NCBI RefSeq assembly: GCF_000718775.1 | Contig: NZ_JOCB01000055.1 | Location: 1-63,991, forward strand | Reading direction: 5' to 3' | Length of the DNA stretch: 63,991 nucleotides | Source: Streptomyces sp. NRRL S-31 | GTDB lineage: Bacteria > Actinomycetota > Actinomycetes > Streptomycetales > Streptomycetaceae | Part shown: piece by piece, positions 36,216 to 44,956 of the stretch | Numbering within the stretch: the stretch's first letter is position 1 | Layout of the letters: each line of letters starts with the position of its first letter | The notes under the pieces: model-generated | The model's database searches: none | What the model saw: only the letters and a program-made list of their open reading frames with translations | What the model was told of the DNA's origin: nothing | Translations under genes and position numbers: made by a program

Positions 36216-36998
36216 ATGACGACGGACGCACCCGATGCCTGGAAGCGGTGGCACGAACGGCGTGTGGAGACGGCCTCGGCACCCTACGGACTGCTCGCGC
36301 TGACCGGGACGCACTGGATCGAGGACTACCCGGATGGCCGACTTCCGGCCATTCCCGGGGTCTGGGTGGCCGAAGAGGACGCGGTGGTGCTCACCGCCAC
36401 CGAGGCCGACGGCCTGACCGTGGCCGGCCGGCCCCTCTCCGGCGAGGTCAGACTGACCGCCGACCACGGCCCGGAGGCCGAGGCGCGGGTCGCGCTCGGC
36501 GCGAAGCGGTTGGTCGTCCTGGTGCGCGAGGGCGTGTGGGGCGTGCGGGTCTACGACCCCGAGTCCGCCGCCCGGCGGGCCTTCCGGGGCATCGAGGCCG
36601 AGCCCTACGACCCGCGCTGGTCGGTGCCGGGCCGGTTCACGCCGTACGAGGGCACGCGCACCGTGCGGCTCGGCAACGCCGACGGCCGGGAACGCGGCTT
36701 CGAGCTGGCCGGTGAGCTGACCTTCACGCTGGCCGGCCGGGAGCGGACGCTGAAGGTCGCGCGGCCGGAGGGCGGGGCGCTGTGGGCGGTGTTCGCCGAC
36801 GCCACCAGCGGCGACACGAGCTTCCGGTTCCGCTTCCTCTTCTCGCCGTCCCCGGACGCCGAGGGGCGTACGACCGTCGACTTCAACCGCGCCCAGCTCC
36901 CGCCGTGCGCCTTCGCCGACCACTTCCTCTGCCCCTTCCCGCCGCCCGGCAACACGCTGGACGCGGCGATCGAGGCGGGGGAGCGCCGGCTGGGCTGA
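36216..36998 (+). CDS. DUF1684 domain protein
   Basis: The 260-residue protein is a single DUF1684 domain: WKRWHERRVETASAPYGLLA at the start, YDPRWSVPGRFTPYEGTRTV in the middle, and the conserved C-terminal run DFNRAQLPPCAFADHFLCPFPPPGN, split as DFNRAQLPPCAFADHF and LCPFPPPGN. The biochemical role of DUF1684 is not established. The Cys, His and Phe-rich C-terminus suggests a binding site. It is the last gene of the operon, 21 bp after the LLM gene. ATG 36198 is an alternative start that also has a ribosome site. Confidence 0.78.
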   Translation: MTTDAPDAWKRWHERRVETASAPYGLLALTGTHWIEDYPDGRLPAIPGVWVAEEDAVVLTATEADGLTVAGRPLSGEVRLTADHGPEAEARVALGAKRLVVLVREGVWGVRVYDPESAARRAFRGIEAEPYDPRWSVPGRFTPYEGTRTVRLGNADGRERGFELAGELTFTLAGRERTLKVARPEGGALWAVFADATSGDTSFRFRFLFSPSPDAEGRTTVDFNRAQLPPCAFADHFLCPFPPPGNTLDAAIEAGERRLG

Positions 36999-37235
36999 TC
37001 CGGGGCGGAGCGCGGGGCCGGTGCCGTCGACCCCGACGCGTCCGGGGGGCCGGGCGGTCCGGGGGGTCCGGGGCCGACGGCCGAAAGGCACCCTTGTGCC
37101 GACCGGCCGTTCGGCCGAACATTCCCCCCAGCGCTTGTCAGGGACATGCACATTCGAATCCGGTCGGGTCCCTGGCTGCGCCTCACGGGCCCCGACCCCA
37201 CGCGGGCCCCCGACTTCCCTTGGAGGGAACGACAC

Positions 37236-38138
37236 GTGAGGATCAAGCGCACCACTCACCGGAGCGGCACCGCGAGACGGACCCGGCTGACCGCCGTGGC
37301 CACCGGCTTCCTGGCCGCAGCCGCGTTCGCCGCCCCCACCGCGAACGCGAGCGACACCCACACCTTCAGCGCCGCCCAGCTCACCCGGGCGAGCGACGCC
37401 GTCCTCCGGGCCGACGTCCCCGGTACGGCCTGGGCGGTGGACGGCGAGTCCCACCGCGTCGTCGTCACCGCCGACAGCACGGTCTCCCAGGCCGAGATCG
37501 CCAGGATCCGGAAGCAGGCCGGAGACGGCGCGGACGCCCTGGTCGTCAAGCGCACGCCGGGCAGGTTCAACAAGCTGATCTCCGGCGGCGACGCCATCTA
37601 CGCCAGCAGCTGGCGCTGCTCGCTGGGCTTCAACGTGCAGGACTCCAGCGGCAACTACTACTTCCTGACCGCCGGGCACTGCACCGACGGCGCGGGCACC
37701 TGGTGGTCGAACTCGGCCCACACCACCACGCTCGGCACCACGGCCGGCTCCAGCTTCCCCGGCAACGACTACGGCCTCGTCCGCTACACCAACAGCTCGG
37801 TGGCCAAGTCGGGCGCCGTGGGCAGCCAGGACATCGCCGGCGCGGCCACGCCCTCCGTGGGTACGACCGTCTACCGCCGCGGCTCCACCACCGGTACGCA
37901 CAGCGGCCGGGTCACCGCCCTGAACGCGACGGTCAACTACGGCGGCGGCGACATCGTCTCCGGCCTGATCCAGACCACCGTCTGCGCCGAGCCCGGCGAC
38001 TCCGGCGGCCCGCTCTACGGCGGCACCACGGCCTACGGCCTGACCTCCGGCGGCAGCGGTGACTGCACCTCCGGCGGCACGACGTTCTTCCAGCCGGTCA
38101 CCGAGGCGCTGAGCGCCTACGGGGTGCACGTCTTCTGA
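37236..38138 (+). CDS. sprB: streptogrisin B-like secreted serine protease
   Basis: The 300-residue chymotrypsin-type protease is made as a pre-pro-protein: signal (about 1-38), propeptide (to about residue 114) and a mature enzyme beginning [18 protein letters not shown], very close to streptogrisin B. The catalytic triad is in [13 protein letters not shown] and GDSGGPL, and four Cys form two disulfides. GTG 37236 is chosen because GGAGGGA lies just upstream; the frame from 37146 is not signal-like. The propeptide folds the enzyme and is removed outside the cell. Single-gene transcript with a hairpin after it. Confidence 0.92.
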   Translation: MRIKRTTHRSGTARRTRLTAVATGFLAAAAFAAPTANASDTHTFSAAQLTRASDAVLRADVPGTAWAVDGESHRVVVTADSTVSQAEIARIRKQAGDGADALVVKRTPGRFNKLISGGDAIYASSWRCSLGFNVQDSSGNYYFLTAGHCTDGAGTWWSNSAHTTTLGTTAGSSFPGNDYGLVRYTNSSVAKSGAVGSQDIAGAATPSVGTTVYRRGSTTGTHSGRVTALNATVNYGGGDIVSGLIQTTVCAEPGDSGGPLYGGTTAYGLTSGGSGDCTSGGTTFFQPVTEALSAYGVHVF

Positions 38139-38160
38139 CGGACCCCGTCCCGGCGCTCCC

Positions 38161-38188
38161 GCCCCCGCCCGCCCGTGCGCGCGGGGGC
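38161..38188 (+). terminator. hairpin after the streptogrisin gene
   Basis: GCCCCCGC (38161-38168) pairs with GCGGGGGC (38181-38188) around a 12-nt loop, followed by TTCGTCGT. It begins 22 bp after the stop. Confidence 0.6.
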
Positions 38189-38280
38189 TTCGTCGTGCGG
38201 GCGTTCGCGCAGGTCGGAGGCGCTCGAACGGGTGTCGTACAAGTGTTCGGGAATGGAGGTAGGGTGGGGAGTGGAGTAGG

Positions 38281-38292
38281 GAACTGATGTTC
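38281..38292. promoter_or_regulatory. LexA (SOS) box upstream of dnaE2
   Basis: GAAC-TGAT-GTTC at 38281-38292, followed by G at 38293, fits the Gram-positive LexA site CGAAC-N4-GTTCG, with only the first base off. It lies 38 bp before GTG 38331. A weaker partner, CGAAC-GGGT-GTCG, is at 38225-38237. DNA-damage induction of the dnaE2-imuB pair is expected. Confidence 0.75.
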
Positions 38293-38330
38293 GAGAGCCG
38301 TTCGAGGGCTCCTGTGTGCGGGAGGTGTGC

Positions 38331-41300
38331 GTGCCGGGCTTCGCGCATCTGCACACCGTCTCCGGGTTCTCCCTGAGGTACGGGGCGTCCCATCCGGAGC
38401 GGCTGGCCGAGCGTGCCGCGGAGCGGGGCATGGACACCCTCGCCCTGACCGACCGCGACACCCTCTCCGGCGCGGTGCGCTTCGCCAAGGCCTGCGCCGG
38501 CGCGGGCGTCCGCCCGCTGTTCGGGGTGGACCTGGCGATGGCGGCGGAGGAGGCCGTACGGCAGCCGAAGCGGCGCACCCCGGTGCGCGGCGGCGCCTTC
38601 GTGGACGAGTCGGCCCCTCGGGCGACCTTCCTCGCCCGGGACGGCGCCCGCGGCTGGGCCGACCTGTGCCGGCTCGTCACGGCGGCGCACGCGGACGGGG
38701 GGACCCCGCGGCTCCCCTGGAGCGGCAACCGGGGCGACGGCCTGCTGGTGCTGCTCGGACCCGGGTCGGAGGTGGGACGCGCGCTCGCCGCCGGGCGCCC
38801 CGACCGGGCCGCCGCGCTGCTGGCCCGGTGGCGCGAGGTCTACGGTGACGCGCTGCGGCTGGAGGCCGTCTGGCACGGCCGCACGGGTACGGAGGCCGGC
38901 TCCCTGCGGCTGGCGGCCCGCACCGTCGGGTTCGCCGCCGAGCAGGGGGTGCGGCCGGTGCTCAGCAACGCCGTCCGGTACGCCGACCCGGGCATGGGCC
39001 CGGTCGCCGACGTGCTGGACGCCGCGCGCCGGCTGGTGCCGGTCGACCCGCGGGGCGGGCTGGACTCCGGCGCGGCCTGGCTGAAGGACGCGCCGGAGAT
39101 GCTCCGGGTCGCCGAGCGGGTCGTGGAGGCCGCCGGGTACCGGCCGGAGGCCGCCCGCCGGCTGCTGGAGCAGACCCTGGCCACGGCCGCGGAGTGCCGG
39201 GTCGACCCCGAGGGCGACCTGGGGATGGGGAGCGTGCACTTTCCCGAACCGCACCTGGTCGGCGCCGGCCGGCGCACCGCGCAGCGGGTGCTCGCCTCGC
39301 GGGCGGCGGAGGGCATGCTGCGGCTCGGGTACGGCGGGCGGCGCGCGTACTGGGAGCGGATGCACCACGAGCTGGACATCATCGCCCACCACGGCTTCGC
39401 CTCCTACTTCCTGACGGTCGCCCAGGTGGTCGACGACGTCCGGGGGATGGGGATCCGGGTCGCCGCCCGCGGTTCCGGCGCCGGGTCGCTGGTCAACCAC
39501 CTGCTCGGGATCGCGCACGCCGACCCGGTCGAGCACGGGCTGCTGATGGAGCGCTTCCTGTCCAAGGAGCGCGTGGTCCTGCCGGACATCGACATCGACG
39601 TGGAGTCCGCGCGGCGGCTGGAGGTCTACCGGGCGGTCATCGGCCGGTTCGGCACGGAGCGGGTCGCCACCGTCGCCATGCCGGAGACCTACCGGGTCCG
39701 GCACGCCGTCCGGGACGTGGGTGCCGCGCTGTCCATGGACCCGGCCGAGATCGACCGGATCGCCAAGTCCTTCCCGCACATCCGGGCCCGGGACGCCCGG
39801 GCCGCCCTGGCGGAACTGCCCGAGCTGAGGCGGCTGGCCGGGGAGCAGGAGAAGTACGGCAGGCTGTGGGAGCTGGTGGAGGCGCTCGACGCCCTGCCGC
39901 GCGGCATCGCCATGCATCCGTGCGGGGTGCTCCTGTCCGACGCCTCCCTGCTCGCCCGCACGCCGGTGGTGCCGTCCAGCGGTGAGGGGCTGCCCATGGC
40001 GCAGTTCGACAAGGAGGACGTGGAGGACCTCGGGCTGCTCAAGCTGGACGTGCTGGGAGTGCGGATGCAGTCGGCGATGGCGCACGCGGTCGCCGAGGTG
40101 GAACGGGCGTCCGGGGAGCGGATCGACCTGGACGCGGTGCCGGCCGGGGACCCGGAGACGTACCGGCTGATCCGGTCCACCGAGACCCTGGGCTGCTTCC
40201 AGATCGAGTCGCCCGGCCAGCGCGACCTGGTGGGACGGCTCCAGCCGGCCGGCTTCCACGACCTGGTCGTGGACATCTCGCTGTTCCGGCCCGGCCCGGT
40301 CGCCGCCGACATGGTGCGGCCCTTCATCGAGGCCCGGCACGGACGGGCGCCGGTGCGCTACCCGCATCCGGACCTGGAGGAGGCGCTGAAGGGGACGTAC
40401 GGGGTCGTCGTCTTCCACGAGCAGGTCATCGACATCGTCGCCGTCCTGACCGGCTGCGGGCGGGGCGAGGCCGACCGGGTGCGGCGCGGGCTGTCCGACC
40501 CGGAGTCGCAGGGCCGCATCCGGGTGTGGTTCGCGCAGCGGGCGGCGGCCCGGGGGTACGACGCGGAGACGATCCGGCGGACCTGGGAGATCGTGGAGGC
40601 CTTCGGGTCGTACGGCTTCTGCAAGGCGCACGCCGTCGCCTTCGCCGTGCCCACCTACCAGTCGGCGTGGCTGAAGGCCCATCACCCTGCCGCCTTCTAC
40701 GCCGGGCTGCTCACGCACGACCCCGGGATGTACCCCAAGCGGCTGCTGCTGGCCGACGCCCGGCGGCGCGGGGTGCCGATCCTGCCGCTGGACGTCAACG
40801 TCTCCGGGGTCGCCCACCGGATCGAACTGGTGTCCGAAGCGTCGGGGGCGGCGAAGGTGTGGGGGCTGCGGCTCGCCCTCCGCGACGTGCACGGCATCAG
40901 CGAGACCGAGGCGCGGCGGATCGAGGACGGGCAGCCGTACGCCTCCCTGCTGGACTTCTGGGAGCGGGCCCGGCCCGGCAGGCCGCTGGCCGGCCGGCTC
41001 GCCCAGGTGGGCGCGCTGGACGCGTTCGGCGCCAACCGGCGTGACCTGCAACTGCACCTGACCGAGCTGCACCGGGGCGCCCGGGGCGGCGGCGGGGGAC
41101 AGCTCCCGCTGGCCGGCGGCAGGAAGACCGCGCCGGCCGGTCTGCCGGACCTGACGCCGGAGGAGCGGCTCAGCGCCGAGCTGGGCGTGCTGTCCATGGA
41201 CGCCTCGCGCAACCTCATGGACGACCACCGGGAGTTCCTGGAGGAACTGGGCGTGGTCACGGCCCGCCGGCTGCGCGAGGTGCGGCACGGGGAGACGGTC

Positions 41301-41849
41301 CTGGTCGCGGGCGCCAAGGCGGCCACCCAGACCCCGCCGGTCCGCTCCGGCAGACGGGTCGTCTTCTCCACCCTGGACGACGGCACGGGCCTGGTCGACC
41401 TCGCGTTCTTCGACGACTCGCACGAGGCCTGCGCCCACACCGTCTTCCACTCCTGGCTGCTGCTGGTGCGCGGAGTGGTGCAGCGGCGCGGGCCGCGCAG
41501 CTTCAGCGTGGTGGGCTCCGCCGCCTGGAACCTCGCCGAACTGGCCGACGTGCGGCAGCGGGAGGGGCTCGCCGGGGTCGCGGCCCGGCTGGCCGGACCG
41601 CCCGCCGCGGACGGGGCCGGGGCGCGGGACGGCGGTGGTCCGTCCCGGGCCCGGCTCGCCGGGTCCGACGGGCTGCCCGCGCCGGCCGGCTCCGCGGCCC
41701 GCGACCCGATGGCGGACCGCACGATCCGCATGCCCACGGGGTACGAGATGCACCCCTGGGCCGATCTGCGGCCCGCCGGCCAGGACGCCGCGCAAGGGCC
41801 CGCGGCGATCAGGAAGTTGTGGCACCGGAGTCCGGGGAGTGCGGGATGA
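38331..41849 (+). CDS. dnaE2: error-prone DNA polymerase III alpha subunit
   Basis: The 1172-residue C-family polymerase starts directly with a PHP domain (FAHLHTVSGFSLRYGASHP). The palm has PDIDIDVESARRLEVYR with the catalytic Asp residues, and CFQIESPGQRDLVGRLQP follows. A C-terminal OB domain is seen near residue 1000, and GGGGQLPLAGG near residue 925 looks like a sliding-clamp motif. It copies past DNA lesions with low accuracy as part of the ImuB-DnaE2 mutasome. GTG 38331 has GGGAGG 6-7 nt upstream; GTG 38316 would remove this spacing. Its stop overlaps the next start by 4 bp. Confidence 0.92.
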   Translation: MPGFAHLHTVSGFSLRYGASHPERLAERAAERGMDTLALTDRDTLSGAVRFAKACAGAGVRPLFGVDLAMAAEEAVRQPKRRTPVRGGAFVDESAPRATFLARDGARGWADLCRLVTAAHADGGTPRLPWSGNRGDGLLVLLGPGSEVGRALAAGRPDRAAALLARWREVYGDALRLEAVWHGRTGTEAGSLRLAARTVGFAAEQGVRPVLSNAVRYADPGMGPVADVLDAARRLVPVDPRGGLDSGAAWLKDAPEMLRVAERVVEAAGYRPEAARRLLEQTLATAAECRVDPEGDLGMGSVHFPEPHLVGAGRRTAQRVLASRAAEGMLRLGYGGRRAYWERMHHELDIIAHHGFASYFLTVAQVVDDVRGMGIRVAARGSGAGSLVNHLLGIAHADPVEHGLLMERFLSKERVVLPDIDIDVESARRLEVYRAVIGRFGTERVATVAMPETYRVRHAVRDVGAALSMDPAEIDRIAKSFPHIRARDARAALAELPELRRLAGEQEKYGRLWELVEALDALPRGIAMHPCGVLLSDASLLARTPVVPSSGEGLPMAQFDKEDVEDLGLLKLDVLGVRMQSAMAHAVAEVERASGERIDLDAVPAGDPETYRLIRSTETLGCFQIESPGQRDLVGRLQPAGFHDLVVDISLFRPGPVAADMVRPFIEARHGRAPVRYPHPDLEEALKGTYGVVVFHEQVIDIVAVLTGCGRGEADRVRRGLSDPESQGRIRVWFAQRAAARGYDAETIRRTWEIVEAFGSYGFCKAHAVAFAVPTYQSAWLKAHHPAAFYAGLLTHDPGMYPKRLLLADARRRGVPILPLDVNVSGVAHRIELVSEASGAAKVWGLRLALRDVHGISETEARRIEDGQPYASLLDFWERARPGRPLAGRLAQVGALDAFGANRRDLQLHLTELHRGARGGGGGQLPLAGGRKTAPAGLPDLTPEERLSAELGVLSMDASRNLMDDHREFLEELGVVTARRLREVRHGETVLVAGAKAATQTPPVRSGRRVVFSTLDDGTGLVDLAFFDDSHEACAHTVFHSWLLLVRGVVQRRGPRSFSVVGSAAWNLAELADVRQREGLAGVAARLAGPPAADGAGARDGGGPSRARLAGSDGLPAPAGSAARDPMADRTIRMPTGYEMHPWADLRPAGQDAAQGPAAIRKLWHRSPGSAG

Positions 41850-42814
41850 CCATCCTCTGCGTACGTTTCCAGCCGTCACCCCCGCATGAGGTGGCCCTGC
41901 CGGAACTGCTCGGCCTGCTCCAGGAGTTCACCCCGGTCGTGGAGGCGCTGCCGCCGGACGGGGCGCTGGCCGACCTGGGCGGCGCCGAGCGGTACTTCGG
42001 GCGCGGCGCGGTGGAACTGGCCGCGGTGATCCGGGTACGGGCCCTCGCGCGCTACGGCGTCGACTGCGTGATCGGCGCCGGACCGGGCCCGATGCTGGCC
42101 CGCGTGGCGCTGCGCGACGCCCGGCCCGGGGTGACCCGCGCGGTGCCCGGGGACGCCGCCGCCGAGTTCCTCGCCGGCAAGCCCGTCGCCGCGCTGCCCG
42201 GCGTCGGCCCGGCGACCGCCCGCACCCTGGGCGAGTACGGCCTGGACACCCTGGGCCGGGTCGCCGCCGCGCCGCTGTCCACGCTTCAGCGGCTGATCGG
42301 TGCGAAGGCCGGCCGGGAGCTGCGGGAGCGGGCGGGCGGCCTCGACCGCGGCCGGGTCGTCCCGAACGCCGTCTCCCGGTCGCTGGTGGCGGAACGGGCC
42401 TTCGCCGTGGACGAGCTGGACCCCTCCCGGCACCGCGCGGCGCTGCTGGCGGCCGCCGGGGAGACCGGCGCCCGGCTGCGCGCGGTGGAGACGGTCTGCC
42501 GCACCCTGACCCTCACCGTGCGGTACGCCGACCGCTCCTCCACCACCCGCAGCCGCACCCTGGCGGAGCCGACCGCGCACTCGGCGGCGCTGACCGCGGC
42601 GGCCTACGGCATGTACGAGGCGCTCGGCCTCCAGCGGGCCCGGGTCCGCGCGCTCGCCCTGCGCGCCGAGGGCCTGACCCCCGCCGGCCAGGCCGCCCAC
42701 CAGCTCACCTTCGACCCCGTGGACGAGAAGGTGCGCCGTCTGGAGGAGGTCGCGGACCGCGCGCGGGCCAGGTTCGGGCCGCGCGCGGTGCTGCCGGGCA
42801 CGCTGGCGGCGTGA
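41846..42814 (+). CDS. imuB: ImuB-like inactive Y-family polymerase
   Basis: The 322-residue protein has the Y-family fold (GPGPMLARVAL, VAALPGVGPATARTLGEYGLDT) but lacks the catalytic residues. The first strand reads MTILCVRFQP with no Asp of the DxD motif, and the second motif is PDGALADLGG where active enzymes have DE. Such proteins act as ImuB, bridging DnaE2 to the sliding clamp; HQLTFDP near residue 292 resembles a clamp-binding motif. It is shorter than mycobacterial ImuB (about 500 residues) and no imuA' gene is near. The ATGA overlap couples it to dnaE2. Confidence 0.82.
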   Translation: MTILCVRFQPSPPHEVALPELLGLLQEFTPVVEALPPDGALADLGGAERYFGRGAVELAAVIRVRALARYGVDCVIGAGPGPMLARVALRDARPGVTRAVPGDAAAEFLAGKPVAALPGVGPATARTLGEYGLDTLGRVAAAPLSTLQRLIGAKAGRELRERAGGLDRGRVVPNAVSRSLVAERAFAVDELDPSRHRAALLAAAGETGARLRAVETVCRTLTLTVRYADRSSTTRSRTLAEPTAHSAALTAAAYGMYEALGLQRARVRALALRAEGLTPAGQAAHQLTFDPVDEKVRRLEEVADRARARFGPRAVLPGTLAA

Positions 42815-42844
42815 CGCCCGGGGCGGGTGCGCGGCCGGTCGTCC

Positions 42845-42866
42845 CCGGCGGCCCAGGGGCCGCCGG
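42845..42866 (+). terminator. hairpin after the dnaE2-imuB operon
   Basis: CCGGCGGCC (42845-42853) pairs with GGCCGCCGG (42858-42866) around CAGG. It begins 30 bp after the imuB stop. Confidence 0.7.
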
Positions 42867-42891
42867 TCACCACCGGAAGTTTTTACCGACG

Positions 42892-42929
42892 CGTAACTTC
42901 ACACCCGACCTACTCGCCCGTAACTTGAC
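42892..42929 (+). promoter_or_regulatory. direct repeat upstream of the lipase gene
   Basis: CGTAACTTCAC (42892-42902) and CGTAACTTGAC (42919-42929) differ at one base and begin 27 bp apart. They could be tandem activator sites. The lipase start is 75 bp downstream. Confidence 0.4.
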
Positions 42930-42945
42930 GGATGAACAGCATCCC

Positions 42946-42959
42946 GTGATCCGGATCAC
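42946..42959. promoter_or_regulatory. Crp-like palindrome upstream of the lipase gene
   Basis: GTGATCCGGATCAC at 42946-42959 is a perfect 14-bp palindrome and fits the GTGA-N6-TCAC core of Crp-family sites. It lies 45 bp before ATG 43005. The overlap with the promoter could give activation or repression. Confidence 0.55.
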
Positions 42960-43004
42960 AGGGTTAGGCCGTGCACCTCCCGTGAGCCGCAAGGAGACCA
43001 CACG

Positions 43005-43865
43005 ATGCTGCCCTGGAAGCGAGTGCTCAGACCCCTCGCCGCGCTGCTCCTGACCGCCGCCGTCGCCGTCGTACCGGCCGCCGCCGCCACGGCCTCCGAC
43101 GCCACCGCCTCGGGCTGGAACGACTACTCCTGCAAGCCCTCCGCCGCGCATCCCCGCCCCGTCGTCCTCGTCCACGGCACCTTCGGCAACTCGGTCGACA
43201 ACTGGCTCGGCCTCGCCCCGTACCTGGTCGGCCGCGGATACTGCGTCTACTCCCTCGACTACGGGCAGCTCCCGGGCGTCCCGCTCTTCAACGGCCTCGG
43301 CCCCATCGACAAGTCGGCCGGACAGCTGTCCGCCTTCGTCGACACGGTGCTCGCCGCCACCGGAGCCGCCGAGGCCGACCTGGTCGGCCACTCCCAGGGC
43401 GGCATGATGCCCCGCTACTACCTGAAGTTCCTCGGCGGAGCGGCCAAGGTGAACGCCCTCGTCGGCATCGCCCCCGACAACCACGGCACCGACCTCGACG
43501 GACTCACCCACCTGCTGCCGTACTTCCCCGGCGCCGAGGACCTGCTCAAGGCCACCACCCCCGGCCTCGCCGACCAGATCGCCGGCTCCGCCTTCCTCAC
43601 CAAGCTCAACGCGGGCGGCGACACCGTCCCCGGAGTGCGCTACACGGTCATCGCCACCCGGCAGGACGAGGTGGTCACCCCCTGGCGCACCCAGTACCTG
43701 AGCGGCTCCGACGTCCGCAACGTCCTGCTCCAGGACCTCTGCCCGCTCGACCTCTCCGAGCACCTCGCCATCGGCCTGTCCGATCGGATCGCCTTCCACG
43801 AGGTGGCCAACGCGCTCGACCCGGCCCACGCCACCGCCACCGGCTGCGCCTCGGTGTTCAGCTGA
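43005..43865 (+). CDS. secreted alpha/beta-hydrolase lipase
   Basis: The 286-residue protein has a signal peptide (about 1-31) and an alpha/beta hydrolase domain. VVLVHGTFGNSVDNW gives the oxyanion region, GHSQGGMMPRYYLK contains the nucleophilic Ser, and DEVVTPW and HLAIG hold the likely Asp and His. It resembles extracellular triacylglycerol lipases and esterases of the LipA/EstA type. ATG 43005 has AAGGAGA 7 nt upstream. A perfect Crp-like palindrome lies in its promoter. A strong hairpin follows. Confidence 0.88.
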   Translation: MLPWKRVLRPLAALLLTAAVAVVPAAAATASDATASGWNDYSCKPSAAHPRPVVLVHGTFGNSVDNWLGLAPYLVGRGYCVYSLDYGQLPGVPLFNGLGPIDKSAGQLSAFVDTVLAATGAAEADLVGHSQGGMMPRYYLKFLGGAAKVNALVGIAPDNHGTDLDGLTHLLPYFPGAEDLLKATTPGLADQIAGSAFLTKLNAGGDTVPGVRYTVIATRQDEVVTPWRTQYLSGSDVRNVLLQDLCPLDLSEHLAIGLSDRIAFHEVANALDPAHATATGCASVFS

Positions 43866-43872
43866 CGCGCCC

Positions 43873-43911
43873 CCGGGGCCTGTCCGGCCTGAGCCGCCGG
43901 ACAGGCCCCGG
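43873..43911 (+). terminator. strong terminator after the lipase gene
   Basis: CCGGGGCCTGTCCGG (43873-43887) pairs perfectly with CCGGACAGGCCCCGG (43897-43911) around a 9-nt loop. It starts 8 bp after the stop. Confidence 0.9.
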
Positions 43912-44027
43912 AACCCTCGCCGACCGGCCCGGGCGGGCCGGGCCGACGGGCGGGATCCCATGGGCGCTGAGGCAGGCGCCCGTTCCGCGCGCACCACCGC
44001 GAGCGGCCGGCCGGGGACGGCCCGGCG

Positions 44028-44162
44028 TCAGCCGTCGGGCCACCAGGTGCGCGCGATGTCCGCGCGCACCTCGGGGCGGCCCGCCGGGCGCTGCTCCGGC
44101 TCCTCGCGGCTCCGGCGGCTGTCCGTCCTCTTCAGGGGCTTCTGCGTGGTGGTACGGCGCAT
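44028..44162 (-). CDS. small basic protein (44 residues) with a perfect ribosome site
   Basis: The 44-residue gene has AAGGAGG at a 5-nt distance from ATG 44162, one of the best ribosome sites in the window. The product is rich in Arg and Thr, contains PLKRTDSRRSREEPEQRP, and ends RADIARTWWPDG. I recognise no family. The strong ribosome site and the tidy Trp-Trp end argue for a real, perhaps widely conserved small protein. The gene stands alone between a terminator and a 290-bp gap. Confidence 0.65.
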   Translation of the reverse strand: MRRTTTQKPLKRTDSRRSREEPEQRPAGRPEVRADIARTWWPDG

Positions 44163-44452
44163 GGCTGCCTCCTTCGGTGCCCACCGAGTTCCGCGTCGGC
44201 GCGCAGATAGACGCTTTTGGGGAGAATTGCCCATCGGTGCCGGAATGTCTGTGACGGCTGTCACGTCCGGGCCGTCCGTGGCCCGTGTCACCCTCCGGTC
44301 ATACGGGGGAAGTACACGCACGGCGTTGCGGATGCCCCGGAAGGGGGCGGGGATGCGCGGTCACCGACGATCCGTCGGGCGCACGGGGAGCCACTGTGCG
44401 GACACGCCATGCCGTGGAGAGTGACGGTGTGATACCGCCCCACCCCGGTCCG
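44163..44452. other. gap between the small basic protein and the DUF402 gene
   Basis: This 290-bp gap contains AT-richer sequence near 44200-44320, which likely holds the promoter of the small basic protein gene. I see no gene in it. Confidence 0.5.
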
Positions 44453-44956
44453 TCATGCCAGCAGTTCCGCGAAACCGCCGTCCCGGTACGCCAGCGCCTC
44501 CAGCGTGTCGAGCGCTGCCTCCGCGGCGGACGCGGCGTCCGGGTCCGCCTCCCGCAGCCCGCTCGCGGCGAACTCGTCCTCGTCCAGGCGCCGCACGTCC
44601 CGCCCGTCGGCGGAGCGCCACAGGTCCAGGTCGAGGTCCTCCACGACCAGCTCGGCGCCGGAACGGACCGCGGGCCGGGTGACATCGCAGTACCACCCCT
44701 TGACGGAGCCGTCCGCGGCGCGGACCTCCTTCACCGAGTACCAGCGGTCGCGCCAGTAGTACTCGGTGAACACGTCACCCGGCTCGAAGCGCACGAAACC
44801 GAAGTCGCGGACGCCGGAACCCGCCCACAGGGCGCGTACGGCGATCCGGGTGCCGTCGTCCCGCAGCAGCTCCGCCGGATAACGGATCTTCGTCCGGCCC
44901 GCCTTGACCAGGACGACCTCCACCTGGCCCGCCGGATCAGCCGAGTTCGCGGACAT
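44453..44956 (-). CDS. DUF402 domain protein
   Basis: The 167-residue protein has the DUF402 pattern: RKDRWYS-like WRDRWYSVKEVRA, then GWYCDVTRPAVRSGAELVVEDLDLDLW, split as GWYCDVTRPAV and ELVVEDLDLDLW. The Asp-rich beta strands bind metal in the nucleoside di/triphosphatase (Ntdp) and FomD members of this family. Its substrate is not known. It overlaps the end of the acetyltransferase gene upstream by 20 bp, so the two are co-transcribed and translationally linked. Confidence 0.8.
   Translation of the reverse strand: MSANSADPAGQVEVVLVKAGRTKIRYPAELLRDDGTRIAVRALWAGSGVRDFGFVRFEPGDVFTEYYWRDRWYSVKEVRAADGSVKGWYCDVTRPAVRSGAELVVEDLDLDLWRSADGRDVRRLDEDEFAASGLREADPDAASAAEAALDTLEALAYRDGGFAELLA

Noticed and set aside
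34770..41879. A 2369-codon open frame on the minus strand across the monooxygenases, protease and dnaE2
   Set aside because: It lies opposite clear genes with strong family motifs. Long mirror frames are common in very GC-rich DNA, and the product has no recognisable domain and low-complexity composition.
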